Assembly: GCA_024036415.1 (NCBI GenBank)
Contig: JAMWET010000807.1
Coordinates: 234,666-298,665, forward strand
From: Prochilodus magdalenae
Lineage: Eukaryota > Chordata > Actinopteri > Characiformes > Prochilodontidae
Reading direction: 5' to 3'
DNA: 64,000 nucleotides
Shown piece after piece: positions 39,756 to 51,903 of the stretch (position 1 is the first letter of the stretch; the number at the start of each line of letters is the position of its first letter). The position numbers and the translations under genes were made by a program. Below the pieces are notes generated by a model. The model ran no database searches and was not told where the DNA came from. It saw only the letters and a list, made by a program, of their open reading frames with translations.

Positions 39756-39756
<1 letters not shown>
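38558..39756. other. unassigned DNA
   Basis: Two plus-strand open frames (38647-38847, 38938-39291) have no motifs or clean exon boundaries. A relic with GGACTGCAACGGTATAAGATT lies at about 39539-39560. Confidence 0.4.
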
Positions 39757-39800
<44 letters not shown>

Positions 39801-39830
39801 ATAGATAGATAGATAAATAAATAAATAAAA
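39757..39830. repeat. (AAAT)n with an internal (AGAT)n block
   Basis: About 74 bases of AAAT tetranucleotide containing ATAGATAGATAGAT in the middle. It yields an Ile-Tyr-Leu-Phe antisense frame that is an artefact. Confidence 0.95.
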
Positions 39831-42480
39831 CAGGACAACCCTGTTTTGGTGTTATCTAAAACAGTTTTTAAAAATGTTCTACAGGAAAGCATATACAGCA
39901 CATTTGCAGTCACGCTAAGGAATGCTTTCGTGATGCAAAATGTTCTTTGACTGCTCAAAGTTCTAAACAGAACCATCTTCTTTTACTAAGGAACACTTGA
40001 TATACCGTTTATGCAGTATTTATACTGTTATTTATAAGCTATTAATAACTGGTCTTAAACTTAGTTTGAAATGCATGCAGTTTTAGAAATACTGGACATG
40101 TCCACTACACTCTCAGAGAAATGTACTGAGGCAGACCACAATAACAATATACACTCATATGTAGCGTTCATACACACAGTACACACAGTATAATGAACAC
40201 CTTCACCTCCACCTTCACATCAAACCACATTAAGTCAATGAATAACCTCAAACAGATTTGCATGTATGGCTTCTGACGTTGTATGGCATTCTGTCTGTCT
40301 GTCGTCGTCGTATCTGCACAGGGTCATTTTGTCCATTATTATAGAAATCAGGCTAAAGATAAATAAACGTCATATGAAAAATTTACTACATTTGTTTTTT
40401 CTCCGTAGTTTCCTTTGCTTCCTTTTAAACAGGGATTTGATACAAGCATCCCATGAGAACCAATCCATCAAAGAGGCAGGCTCTCATGGACAGAACGGCA
40501 CACACAGCCTCTCTCCCCGGGTATATCTGTCCACACCAGCACTTTCCAACAGCAACACAGTGCAAAATCACAAACAACACAGGAACAGCTGAAAGTCCTA
40601 AAGGTGTTTAAAGATTCTGTCAGGAACAACCAATGGAAACAGCTCTCGCTCCTGCCCTGGAGAGAGGCAATGCGGACAGACATGGAGAAGGCAGGCAGGT
40701 GTTTACAGAGCGTACCTGACTGTGTGTGTGTTTGTGTTCAGGAACTGCTCAGGGCTGTTTCCTCCCAGCAAGAATGCAGCCTCATCAATGTGAGCACATG
40801 ATTGTGGAATGACAAACACTTCTAACCTATTCTACCTGTTTAAAGGAGCAGTGTGTAACCTGTAGTGGTGAGGCTGCGTGTTCCCAGCTATTTAACCTCC
40901 ACCCACTCCTTCCGTCCCTGAAAAGCTATGGTGGTTATCAGGTTTTCTGCCTCTGCCTCAGTGCCTGTGCCAATTTCTTTTTGGTTTTCCATATTGTCTT
41001 TTTTTACCCTCCTTTGCTTTTTCTTGTGCTTTTTGTGCTAAACAATAGGTACAAACTTCCACCTGTGAAACTATAGATTCATGGCTAGCCAGCATGTGGT
41101 CCTACCAAGTGTGCTCATATCATTAGTACAGCGTAGCGGTGGGAGCGAAGCCTTATTGGGCTTTTTTATTTTATACAGACTTAATATTACTACAGCTAAT
41201 AATAATATTATAATATTCAAACGTAAACAACATGACAGAAATATTAAACCCTGGTTCGGACCCTGGCCCAGACCTTCAGGTGTAAAAACTCTTTTATTTG
41301 TCTTAAAGTTTGTGCAATAGCTCAGCAGTGAGAATGGACCAAGCTTAGCCGTGTGGAGGACTTGCTTTTGGATTAGCATGTTAAGAAAGCTGGCATCCTC
41401 AGGGAACAGAGTCCCAATCAGGAGGAGAAAGAAACTGGCAGAGATTCTGCCGCACATTCCGCTGTCCTGGCACTCTGCCAAAAATCCCAACGGTTCTGAG
41501 GAGAACAGTAAAGGCTACTTCAGTTTCACCTGCAATCACAAACGTTACCCTATGACTAAAGCTAATGAAGTAAAGAAAACCTTTAAAGCAACAGTTAAAT
41601 AAAAATCTAATGTATGTATGTATATGTAGACACATTTGGCGTCTGAAGATTGCTTCTTTAGTTTTGGCCTAGTGCTCTATAAAAGTAGAAACACAATATG
41701 GGCTTCTGGATTGCTGCTCCTACTGTTATAGCTATGCAATAAACACTTGTCCAGTTTAATAGATGTTTTATAGACATTTGTTATGAAGTGTATCATACTC
41801 AGAAACATGTAACTAAACTCAACCTGAAATGGCCTAGCTACTCAGCATGGTTTGAGACATGTGTGACCATTTAGGCCTGCAATTTGCTTCATGCTAATTG
41901 ATAAACATCAGCTTCCATTTCTAGTAAGCCACATTTGCCTCTAAACGTCAGTGCACAATCAAAGAAACGTCAGATAGAAGATCTGCAAGTTATTAATTTT
42001 TCAGTATCAAGAAAAAAAACTAAAAACACATTTACCAGAAGCCTCAAAAACTACATATAATACCAGTTTTTCAGTATATAGTGTCACTCCTTCTCTTTAT
42101 TTTAGCTCCCATCCTTTTAGGAGACTTGCTTTCAGTTTTTTGAAGACATCTGCAGGGATATTACTTTACACCTACAAAGCTGGAAGCTGGGTGTGTTGCT
42201 TGTATTTTCTGCTGCTCACAATCCAAGTAATCACATTTAGTGATGTTGAGGTCTGGACTCAAGAGTCCGAGCACTGTTCATTTGTTCTGGAGATGTTCTT
42301 CTTTTTTTGTCTGTTTTCTTTTTATCAGTAAGGTCTTCTGTACAACTACACATCCTTTCAGATCCACAGCCTTGAATTGTCTTTTCACAAAGGAGTGATG
42401 GACAGAAACAACTGTATTTTGTTTTCAGATCAGAAGCAAAAGTGGAGCCTCACATTTATCCTAATGTGACAGTTGTTCTT
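39831..42480. other. unassigned DNA
   Basis: A 139-codon minus-strand frame (41071-41490) overlaps plus-strand frames, contains no domain I recognise and has no convincing exon boundaries, so it is not called. Confidence 0.4.
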
Positions 42481-42490
42481 TCTCTCTCTC

Positions 42491-42586
<96 letters not shown>

Positions 42587-42612
42587 TCTCTCTCTCTCTC
42601 CCTCTCTGTTTC
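42481..42612. repeat. long (CT)n microsatellite
   Basis: About 130 bases of CT with TGTC and TTTG interruptions; polypyrimidine on the plus strand and polypurine on the minus strand. Confidence 0.95.
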
Positions 42613-43354
42613 TGTATGTTTTCTTGCATTTGCGTTTCTCCAGAATGAGGAGAATAAAACTTATTCACAGAGAATCTCAACTGTAATAGAAGCTGATATA
42701 AGATGATTTGGATAAGAAGACATGAAAAAAGACAGCTAGTGATTTTGCTGCTGGGTAATGTGCTGTGAGCTGTTTGAGGGAGAAAGCAAGGTTGGAGAAG
42801 ACAGAAAGGCAGGAACAGAGTCAGCTCTTAGCTCTACAGGCTGCAAGAAAGACAGCAGTGGAGATATAATGAGAGTAATAGAGAAAGGCTGGGGAAGTGC
42901 TAGACATGCAGGTATAAGCCTGATAACAGGAGAGGAAAGCTGAATTAAAAAGTGTAGTAGCTGCTGCTCTTTGTGGTAAGGGGTGGCCCGAGGGTAACTT
43001 AACTCACCTCCCTCTCTCCCTTCTGTAAACAAACACAGAGCAGAGGGAGCACGGTCACTCCTCAAACACCCTCTCCATCTCCCTCTCCGTCAGCTAACCA
43101 TACGCTACTGCTCTCCACACGGCAATTAAGGCCTGATTTAAGAGGAGGTGAAAGAAAGAAAACAGGAGCAACAGAAAAAGTGAGAAAGTGTGAGAGAGAG
43201 AGAAGGAGGGGGGCTGGGTGTCTGGCTCGTGTTTTGCCGATCAGACAGAGGCATGGCGGCCGTCTGTTACCGTGACAATAGAGAGGCTGACACGAGGCTG
43301 GCCCTCTGGCTGCTACAGATGGGCTCCACTACTGTCTGTTGCATAACACACAGC

Positions 43355-43360
<6 letters not shown>
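42613..43360. other. unassigned DNA with GC-richer part
   Basis: At about 42985-43330 the GC content rises and CG words appear (CATACGCTACTG, GCATGGCGGCCGTC, TTACCGTGACA). It could be a conserved element or promoter. No splice-bounded exon is evident. Confidence 0.3.
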
Positions 43361-43399
<39 letters not shown>

Positions 43400-43425
43400 C
43401 ACACACACACGCACACACACACACA
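43361..43425. repeat. (CA)n microsatellite
   Basis: About 65 bases of CA with periodic ACGC interruptions. Confidence 0.95.
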
Positions 43426-44627
43426 TCTCTGATATTAACATACCAAATGTGCACCAATACAAGACCAATACAAATGCTCACAAATCCACTCACTCTCACA
43501 GAGACATGCAATTGGCTGTGTGGAGTTTCTGAGCTTAGGAAAGTTCCTCCTGGTCTGTCATAGAGCCACTCAGAACACCTAGGACAGCCAAGACACTAAA
43601 AACAACTCTTCCACCCCCAATTAAGCAGGATCATTAGGCTTGTGCATGGTGATGGTTAACCAAATTACCACAGTAACAAGCCCCAGTGATGAGGAAACCT
43701 TTTTTTTGTTATTTATCACAGGTTTAAAAAAGCTCTCTCAGCCTAAGGCCAATCTCAAACCACCAGGGTGAAAGCTTAGAACGCAATGCTTCCCGGGAGC
43801 CTGTTCTTTCCAACAACCACACCATGCAGAGATTTCTCTATAGGACTGAAACTGATGTTTGGAGTTTGTTTGTAAGAGACACAAAAGAGCATTAGAAAGG
43901 ATACTGATGTGAGATCAAGCTGCGGATCAAACGCCACTCCCAACTCATTCCAAAGGTACTGGATGGACCTCTGTCACTCCAGAGAAGTTTCACTGCTCCA
44001 CAGGTAAATGCTGGAGGGCCTTGTGCGAGAGTGGTGGGAGAGAATTAAGCAGCACAGCCTTTTACTTAGGAAGAAGCTCAATGCACTCTGTCATATAATT
44101 TCACTCACTCTAGTCAAACAAACATGACTCACGTATAGAGCCCTGCCTGATGTTTATTTGGTGCGAGTGAAGTTTCTGTGTATGAGCAGATACGCTGTGT
44201 GGACTCATGCTGCTGTTGTAATGGTTTAATGTGTTCAGAGTATGTGTGCAGGCAGCTGCAGCTCGCTCCATTTAGACTAAATGGGCCTTTCCTTTAAATA
44301 GTCTAACACATTTTTACTAGAAAAATACTGTCTAAAGTTTGAACATCGTGTTTTATGATGTTCTAATATTCATTTCATGCAAGCTGTAACTATCACGCCA
44401 GCATAAGAAAGCAACAGGCTATTAATGGCTGTACACTCTTAGTATACTGCCCTTTTTCTAATGAACAAATTTTAGTCTTCCATTTAATCCCTCTCTTTTT
44501 TCCATCACAAAATGATATCTTTGTGGAGGGAAATCTAAACCTCTCTCCCACCACAGGCCTAATCACCAAAAGCCACATCACACCCACTTTCTCCAACCCC
44601 TGCTACACACGTACTTGCTGTTTATAA

Positions 44628-44632
<5 letters not shown>
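43426..44632. other. unassigned DNA
   Basis: No exon or named repeat recognised. Confidence 0.4.

Positions 44633-44663
<31 letters not shown>
44633..44663. repeat. (GT)n microsatellite
   Basis: About 31 bases of GT. Confidence 0.95.
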
Positions 44664-44666
<3 letters not shown>

Positions 44667-45164
44667 CGTGTGTTTATGTGGGTGTTTTCCGTCCCAATAA
44701 CAGAAGACTGATGTGTTTACCTCTGGGTACTTTTGAAGACACAAGCTACAACATGTTTAACCCAGGGCGCACTGATTATACGACTTTGATGAGTTTCTAA
44801 TATGATGAGAGGGACACTTGTGTAGGCAGGAACACAGGTGTGTATGTGGGGAGGGCAGCCTTGGGGCTCAGTGGAGAGCACACTGAGCCGCTAGTAGGGA
44901 AAAGAGGGAGCACAGAGTAATGCAGTGATTAGAGACAGCATGTGTTCCCTTAAAGGCAACATTTACAATATAAGTCCCAACACACTAATATATAGGCTAC
45001 ACTCGTATTTCCATGCCCCTTTTTCGAAACCTCTCAGACTTCTTGATCTAACTGCTTATGCCTGAGAGTAACGTATGGAGTGCGTTTAAAATAAATGTTT
45101 GTACAAATAAGACTTTGAAGAATTTGTTTAAAATATCCAATATTACTACTTGAGGTAGGAAATG

Positions 45165-45356
45165 TGACAATAATGTAGCACCCTTTACAACAGTCACAAA
45201 GCACCTGTATAGAGAATCCGAATCCAAGCCCCCAGTGACCAAGCCCAAGTCAACAGTGGCAAGAAAAAAGTTCCCTTTGAGCAAATGGAAGAAACGTTGA
45301 GAGAAACCAAGACTTGAAAAGGGAACCCATCCGCCTCAGGTCGACACCGGAGACCA
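45165..45356 (+). mobile_element. decayed copy of a widespread fish repeat (CAGTGGCAAG-AAAA type)
   Basis: The order TCACAAAGCA, then AGAATCCGAATCC, then CCCAGTGACCAAGCC, then AACAGTGGCAAG followed by AAAAA, then GGAAGAAACGTTGAGAGAAACC, then AAGGGAACCCATCC, then GTCGACACCGG follows a repeat I remember as frequent in catfish and characin sequence. The family label is from memory and needs a repeat search. Antisense open frames here are incidental. Confidence 0.6.
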
Positions 45357-48300
45357 AAACCAACACAAAAGAGATTAGAATTTACAATATGCTTTTCTGA
45401 ACATACGCTGTATATTATCATTACTTGTAAAACAATTGCATTAGATGGCATCATTTGTAGAATGTCCATTTTCCACAATGCACTGTAACACATCGATGCA
45501 CAATGTCACAGTTTTACATTATCACAAGCTCCTGATGCATTGCTACAACCTTATCGGTCGGGTGAAGTGAAATAGCCAACAGGAGGGAGGTAGGTGCTCA
45601 GAAAAATAAAGGGAGCAGGAGAAATAAGAGAGCAGGATGGGAACAATGAGGTGAGAAGGCTCTGTTTCTCTCTCCTTAGGGTAGCATGAGCAACAATAAC
45701 ATGAGCAGTAATGCAGTAAGGTTAAACACCTGCAGGAGACGAAAGAAGTACAACCATGCCTGAAGGGCTCCTCCTTCTGCTTGACATGCTGTGCACAATG
45801 AATATGATGCTCCAAAATATACTTTAAGCTTTCAGACACCAGCTAGAAACAGAACAACATTTTGCATTCATGCTATATCATCCAATCTCGACCCAGAGCC
45901 AAAACAGCAGACTACTACATTTTAAATGCAGGAGCATTCACTAACTTCATGTAGGTTTAACATTTTAATGCACTGATGATGGGAATAACCGGGGAATCAG
46001 CCAATCAAAACCCATTACCAGTTAATAATTAAGGCTAATAAACTTATACTAAATTTATTCTATATATAGTCATTTATTTGGTCAATTGGAATAAAAAAAA
46101 TGTTTATTCATTTGTTTATTTTATCTCTGTTCAACCAGGGTTCTCTCATTTAGACTAGAAATTCTGTTTTCAAGTGAGTCAAGAGGGCAACACATAACAA
46201 TGTGGAAATAGCCACAACAACAACTCCACCGCCAACGACAAATAGGCTTAACAAACAATCCTAATCATTATTGACAAACTTTAACTTCTCCATCCAAGCA
46301 CATGAGAACATGAGGTTATTTCTTGGGGTCTGTTTTTTGAAGGTTACTCTGTTACCAAAATCTTCACTACATACTGAACCTGGATTTATTCTCTCTGTTA
46401 TTAACACTGTACCTGAAACTATGACATCCTGACACATGATGCATACTTGGTCTTCATCATTAGAGGCTCAGAACACACAAACACTCTTTCCTTCATTAGA
46501 GTGCAGTTTTCCCACATCCAGCCTAAACCCTGAGGTCATTCACACAGCTCCCATTTCACGTCCAGTTTCTAGAACATTCGTCTCCCTCTCAGTAGCCTTG
46601 CTCCAGGGCTATGACACCGGAGTGTAAATCGCTCACTGGCGGCATATACACATATCAGTGGAAATGAGTCTGTCATGCATTATTTGGCCTGTGAGCTACA
46701 CAGAAGAAGCAGTCATTTTGAGAAGTTCAGTCCCCCCAGTGAGTCTGGATCAGCTCAGCACTGTCTGATATGCTGGATACAGAGCCAACGGGGTCAACCC
46801 TGTCCCTGCACAATCTCCCTCTATGCTGTGTGCGTTCTGCTCTAAAGAGCATGCATAAGATTTGTAGGTGTCAATGTCCATAGGGCTTCACTTTAGCCTT
46901 CTGAATCAATTCCTGAAATACAGTGAAATCTGACGTACTGGATAAATCTGGTATTGCTGAAACAAGAAACCACTTGAAAATAATATCGCTGAGGAAAAAA
47001 CTATTGTCTGTTTTGCTACTGTGTGCATCAAACACGAGTGAAGCTTAAGATTTCATGACTTCTTTAATTGTTTACTAAAGAGTCATAACCAAATCGAATT
47101 GTTCTCGGTCAAATTTGCATGCTTGTCCATCTTTAAGCTGTAATCAGACTAAGTCTATAATTTTCTCCTTCACATAATCCAACACAGGCTTGACCCGACA
47201 CAAATGCAGTTACTAAAAACCACTTCCCTCTGTTTCAAAACAAAAGCGTGCTGTGTAAAGGGTTCACAATGGAACCAAGATGGCAGGAATTGAGGTACCA
47301 CAGAAGAACCGCAGGGGCTTTTGCATGGTGAGATCATTTATAATATGCCAACTATACTGAACCACAAGGCTACAGAAGAACACTTCGTTATGGGGAACAA
47401 CAGCAGTAACACTTACCTATTTACAGCCAAGGAATTGCAGTCAAGATGGCACGTACAAGCAGGTCCATGTGTAGAGAGGAGAAAGCGAGAGAACGACAGA
47501 CAGAGAGAGATAGAAAAAAAGAGAGACAGAGAAAGAAGGAGATTATTAAAGTGAAAGCACAACAGTTTAACACTCCCTTACTGTCCAAGACACAACGTAC
47601 CCCATTCACACTTGCACTGTACACTTGCATTTAGAGTGGTCCCCCAGGACACATGTTCAAGTCCAGTGTGAACAAAGTACAGAGGCACCCTGCTGTCTGA
47701 TACACAGTACTGTACAAACGTGTCATGCACTTGAAGAAAAGTATCTTTAAGGCAATAAGCATTAATGCGCTCGGTACAAAAACACTAATATTAGAATAAA
47801 TGCTACATGAATACAGTAAGCAGTGTATTTATGTATGGCAGTGTATTTGTTGAACCATTTTCAGTATTATTTGTGGTTATCACGTAGTAGCTAGTTTGAT
47901 CATTCAGTGCTTCATTTTTGTAAGCAATATGTGCGGTAGGATACATCAGTTCTTCAGCGCTTTCTCATTAGAGTAAAATCATCTCATCTCCATGTTTGAT
48001 TCCGCACTCCCTTGTAGATCTCAGTTGGAGCTAAGCTAACACCTTCTCTGAGACCCAGCTGCACTGAACAGCTGATAATGAACACATTCACCTCACACAT
48101 AATCAACAAGACAACCATAACTGAGTGGGGGTGAACGTGCAAGTGTGCGTTTGTGTGTGTGTGTGTTGGGGGGTCTGCCTGACCATTGGGTGATACCGTT
48201 TTTATGGGGCTAATAACCGCAATAACATGATAATACTGGCTGATATACTTTTATATCATATTTGAGATTTACACATTTACAAGTATATAATACATTTAGT

Positions 48301-49260
48301 TCATTACAATCAACCGACTGACCTAAATATCCCATCTTTAAATCAATCAAAGACAGGATATTTAATTATGATATGAACTGAATAAAAGGTTTTGTTTTTT
48401 TTAGTGGGGAAAAACACCATTTAGCTGTTTTTCTCATTTCTAGTGATTTCTCAACAACTGGAACAGGCTGAGATCAGACTCAACAGGTTTTCACTTCAAA
48501 CCTAAGAATACAGAACAGAATTCAAATGTGAGGACTCTCAACTCATTGGCTAAAGGAAAACGGACATGGGTGTGCACGTGTGAGCGTGTGGCCCGAGGGG
48601 CCGTGGCTGGAGGCGGGAATCCTGGGCTTTGTTTGGGAGCGTTTTAAGCTTGAGTGACTGTGAGTTGGCCATAGTGAATGTGGTCGAGTTTCCACACAAA
48701 AGAGTGTGCATTCCTCTCAGCTGCCCTGCATTCCTGTCCCTCAGAACCTATATAGGTCAGGAGTACACACTTCACCCATATCACTCCTGCATCATCTGTC
48801 ACAACACAGACACGAAAAACCCTGTTTGTTCCACACGGTTTTAATCTGCTCCTCACTGTTCAACTAGATTACACCAAGACAAGGCCCAAGTATGAATCTA
48901 TAGAAAGCTCATGGTAAGGATTTGGCAGTAATGCAGCAGTCAGGTGTTAGATTCAAGGGGAAAGGCATGCAGGAATCAGGGACAAAGCACAGCATCAATC
49001 ACTCTATCAGCAGAATAAAGTAAACTGCAGAACTACAGAGCGCCAAGCACATCACCTTCACAAAGCAGAGAGAAGCAAACCTCACAACACTGTAATCGGG
49101 GAGAGAAAAATGACAAGATGACTTTGTTATCACAGTTGTGATAAGCTTTTTTAAGCATATCATGAATACATAAAGAGCACTGGCCGACTCTGTCTAAGTA
49201 AAAAGCTGTTTAAAAGAGGTTCATGAGTGGCATGCAGAAGGTCATGTCATGTTGTTCTGA
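45357..49260. other. unassigned DNA
   Basis: Includes a short GT run near 48149-48165, a GA/AAAG-rich purine stretch at 47475-47545 and a relic with TGATACCGTTTTTATGG at about 48191-48207. No exon was found. Confidence 0.4.
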
Positions 49261-49345
49261 GATTCTTATTAGTAAATCTTATTTTATACAGCACTTTTCT
49301 AGAACTATCCTCCAAGTGCTTTACAATCATATATCAGTGAACACC
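49261..49345 (+). mobile_element. short fish repeat fragment
   Basis: TTTTATACAGCACTTTTCTAGAA followed by CCAAGTGCTTTACAATCATAT and CAGTGAACAC resembles the widespread fish motif ATAGCGCCTTTCTAGA ... GGACGCTTTACA. Only a fragment. Confidence 0.45.
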
Positions 49346-49935
49346 CTGAAACATACTAAAACCCTCACCAACAAAGCTCAAAGCTTAAAAAGACTTATTT
49401 TAATTTTGTTTTTAATAGTTACTAAAAACAAGACAGCAAATTAAGTCGTTTTAATAATTTTAATCATTGAAAAAGCAGCCAAATTAACAGCCACTGAAAT
49501 ATGACTAGTCCATAGTTCGGAGTGTAAGCTGCAATAACCTGGCCTCCCTTTTAATTGTGATTTGGTTTGAGGGACAGCTAACCATCCCTGGTTTGAAATT
49601 CTCCTCTTGATTTTGTGTCTGTCTTAATTGTTTGAACCTAAAAAGAAAAATTACAATCAACACTACAGCAAGACCCTGATCTGGACAAGACTGAATCAAC
49701 ACCCACACTTTATAGTACCTGAGCCAGACTCAAGGTCGTAAAACTATTAACAATTTCAGGAAAAAAGCATTTTTTGCATTGAACCTTGAACTTGAGTAAC
49801 CACTCTAAACCATTCCTCACCCATATACACCAACACACGTAACTGTTTTCACACAAGCAGTGAATGTAATTTTTTAAACTACACAATTAACAATACAGAC
49901 CAATACAGCCACTGGTTTAGCTCTGGCAGTTTCAA
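49346..49935. other. unassigned DNA
   Basis: AT-rich, no gene recognised. Confidence 0.4.
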
Positions 49936-50320
49936 AGGGCCCATATCACAGAAAATCAAATTTCACTTTCTGGAAATAAAAGACTAAGATGGTATGCAAA
50001 CACTGATCATGTTTTAAAATGTGCCATTCATTCCCCAGTTTTTATTGTCCATACCATAAAATCAGTCAGCTGAGAATTGTGTTTGTGATGTCACAAAACA
50101 TAAAGCATTTATGTACATCTGCCTATTTAGCACACAGCAGTTTAGCTCTGGTTATTCCCACTAAAGTTAAAATGAATGCTTCCAGCCCAGACAGCGTTTT
50201 AAATGAGGCACAACAAGGCAGCCAATCAAAACGAGAGATAGTTTACATTCACATCTAACGTATAAAAAAAAGTTTTGAAAACGGGCATATAAAAATGATT
50301 TTGATACATAAAGTTTTTTG
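49936..50320 (+). repeat. possible interspersed repeat beginning AAAGGGCCCATATCA
   Basis: The block runs from AAAGGGCCCATATCACAG to a TGATTTTGATACATAAAG tail and includes AAAACATAAAGCATTTATG and GCCAATCAAAACGAGAG. Its layout, without coding but with a defined start word, resembles fish non-autonomous repeats I have seen, but the family is not certain. Confidence 0.35.
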
Positions 50321-50544
50321 TATACAACACACAACACATTACACAAGGCCACACAAATGGCATTAGTGGAGCTCAGAGATGAAATAAGAGTAATGTAAGA
50401 AATGGGCCAGATCAGATCCATTAAATGGCTCCTGACACAGCAGGTAAAGCTCTGCCTTTTGTCTCTGGTTTTCCTGGACAGTTTTATCCTGAAAATGCTA
50501 CAAAAACAAACATGCTCACATACATCCACATACTTTCTCCATAC

Positions 50545-50602
50545 CTGAGTAGGGGCTCCTCCTTTTCCTGAGGCCCCAGATACTAATTCCTCTAACAGGC
50601 AT
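50545..50602 (-). CDS. candidate short alternative first coding exon (19 codons + 1 base)
   Basis: The minus strand has an ATG at 50602 (G at -3) and 19 codons, MPVRGISIWGLRKRRSPYS, ending at a strong donor CTCAG|GTATGG. The splice phase is one base into a codon, as in the NHSL1-like exon at 25477-25687. The longest human NHSL1 form and its relative KIAA1522 also begin with a 19-residue first exon of basic/hydrophobic type followed by a split codon. Length and phase therefore fit, although the residues differ. Upstream the frame stays open, and TTGTGTAG at about 50636 could alternatively be an acceptor. The coding claim rests on a short peptide and a donor. Chance is a real possibility. Confidence 0.3.
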
Positions 50603-50639
50603 GACCGTGTCCACTGATTCCGTCTGAGCTCCACACCTA

Positions 50640-51235
50640 CACAAGCACACTAACCTGCTCTGTATCTCATCAGACACACACCTCCTCTGTGCTCCAGTGC
50701 CATAATGATGTCTTGTTGCACGTGTGGATGAAGCAAGCGCATGCACACACACGCCACAATGAAAAGGGTCCGCCTAGCCCAGGGGAGAGGGGATGGGGCA
50801 TTCAAAGAGACCTGACCAGAGTGACCCCCGCTAGGCAGGTTGCCAAGGAGATGCCCGTGTTATCTGAGGAGGCCTGCAGTTGCTAAGGAGGGTCCCTTTC
50901 CCTTAAGCCCAAATATTCTATAATGGGTTAAGAAGACGCCAGGCTGGAAATAAGCCTTAAACACACCTACAAAAAGTCAGCTAATGCTGAGAGACCCAGG
51001 GCCTTAACACAGCTGAAATCAGTCATAACTCGCTTCCCTCGTTCATTTTTCTGTTTAATTATTATTATTTATAAGTCTGCATGCTCCATCACATTGTTAA
51101 TAAGTTTCAAGAAATAAACACATTGCAGAAAACTGTGACAGCAGACTGACTTTCTGTTGCACACACCAGATGCTTGATCATTGGTGCTTCACTTCCCACT
51201 CCTTAGGATTTGAAACAAGCAGGGAAAATCATCAC
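50640..51235. other. unassigned DNA upstream (minus sense) of the short candidate exon
   Basis: Moderately GC-rich to about 50910 (AGGGGAGAGGGGATGGGG, GTGACCCCCGCTAGG). This could hold a promoter, but no diagnostic element is seen. Confidence 0.3.
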
Positions 51236-51903
51236 TAGGATGTATTTCACCCTGTGCACAACATTTTCCAGCTCCTCCCCTCTGGCAGGCGCTACAGGAC
51301 CCTGTACACCAAGCCAACCGGACACAGAAACAGCTTCTTTCCTGAGGCCATCACCTTCATAAACAACAGACCAGTACTATCATCTGCTGGATCAAAGTTC
51401 CTGCTGTTCCTCCATAGTGTTCACTGGTTTCACTCACATGCCAGATTATACACTGCAGTTTCTTACCCACCTATGTATACTAATACAGGATACTCAACAC
51501 TACTGCCTGTACCTCAACGCTACTGCCTGTACCTTAATATTACTGCCTCTACCTCAACACTACTGCCTGTACCTTAATATTACTGCCTCTACCTCAACAC
51601 TACTGCCTTGTATTGTGTTTATAAATCATTTGTAACTGTATATTATTTGTCCATATATAGTTTGTTTATTGCTTGTATATTGTGTATACTGTGTAGAGTG
51701 TATACTATCATTATACAATGTGTGTATTTATTGTGTATATGTGGAGTCATTGTGTATATTGTGGACTGTCAGTTAGTTATGTGTATACTGGTACTGTACT
51801 AAAGGGACATAAACTGCTGAAACCAAATTCCTCAACAAACTTCCTCAATTCCTCATGCATCAACATGCTTGACCGATAAACCAGATTCTGATTCTGATTC
51901 TGA
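51236..51903 (+). mobile_element. 5'-truncated LINE 3' end (L2/CR1/Rex-like)
   Basis: The plus strand encodes the C-terminal tail of a non-LTR reverse transcriptase: FQLLPSGRRYRTLYTKPTGH, then RNSFFPEAITFINN, a signature seen at the end of L2/CR1/Rex-type ORF2 proteins. An AT-rich 3' UTR follows, and the element closes with a simple-repeat tail of ATTCTG/GATTCT units at 51884-51903, typical of this group. The rest of the element is missing, as is usual for LINE insertions. It is not functional. An internal 20-bp minisatellite has grown in the UTR. Confidence 0.8.
51501..51607. repeat. 20-bp minisatellite, about 5.4 copies
   Basis: The unit TACTGCCTSTACCTYAAYRY is repeated head to tail. Copies alternate between an ACCTCAAC-type and an ACCTTAAT-type variant, giving a 40-base higher-order period. 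It lies inside the LINE-derived segment. Confidence 0.9.

Noticed and set aside
41071..41490. 139-codon minus-strand frame
   Set aside because: No recognisable domain, overlapping frames on the other strand and no clean exon boundaries.
50167..50634. 155-codon minus-strand frame over the short candidate exon
   Set aside because: It begins at GTG, not ATG, and reads through the GTATGG donor into non-coding sequence. The ATG frame with phase 1 is preferred.
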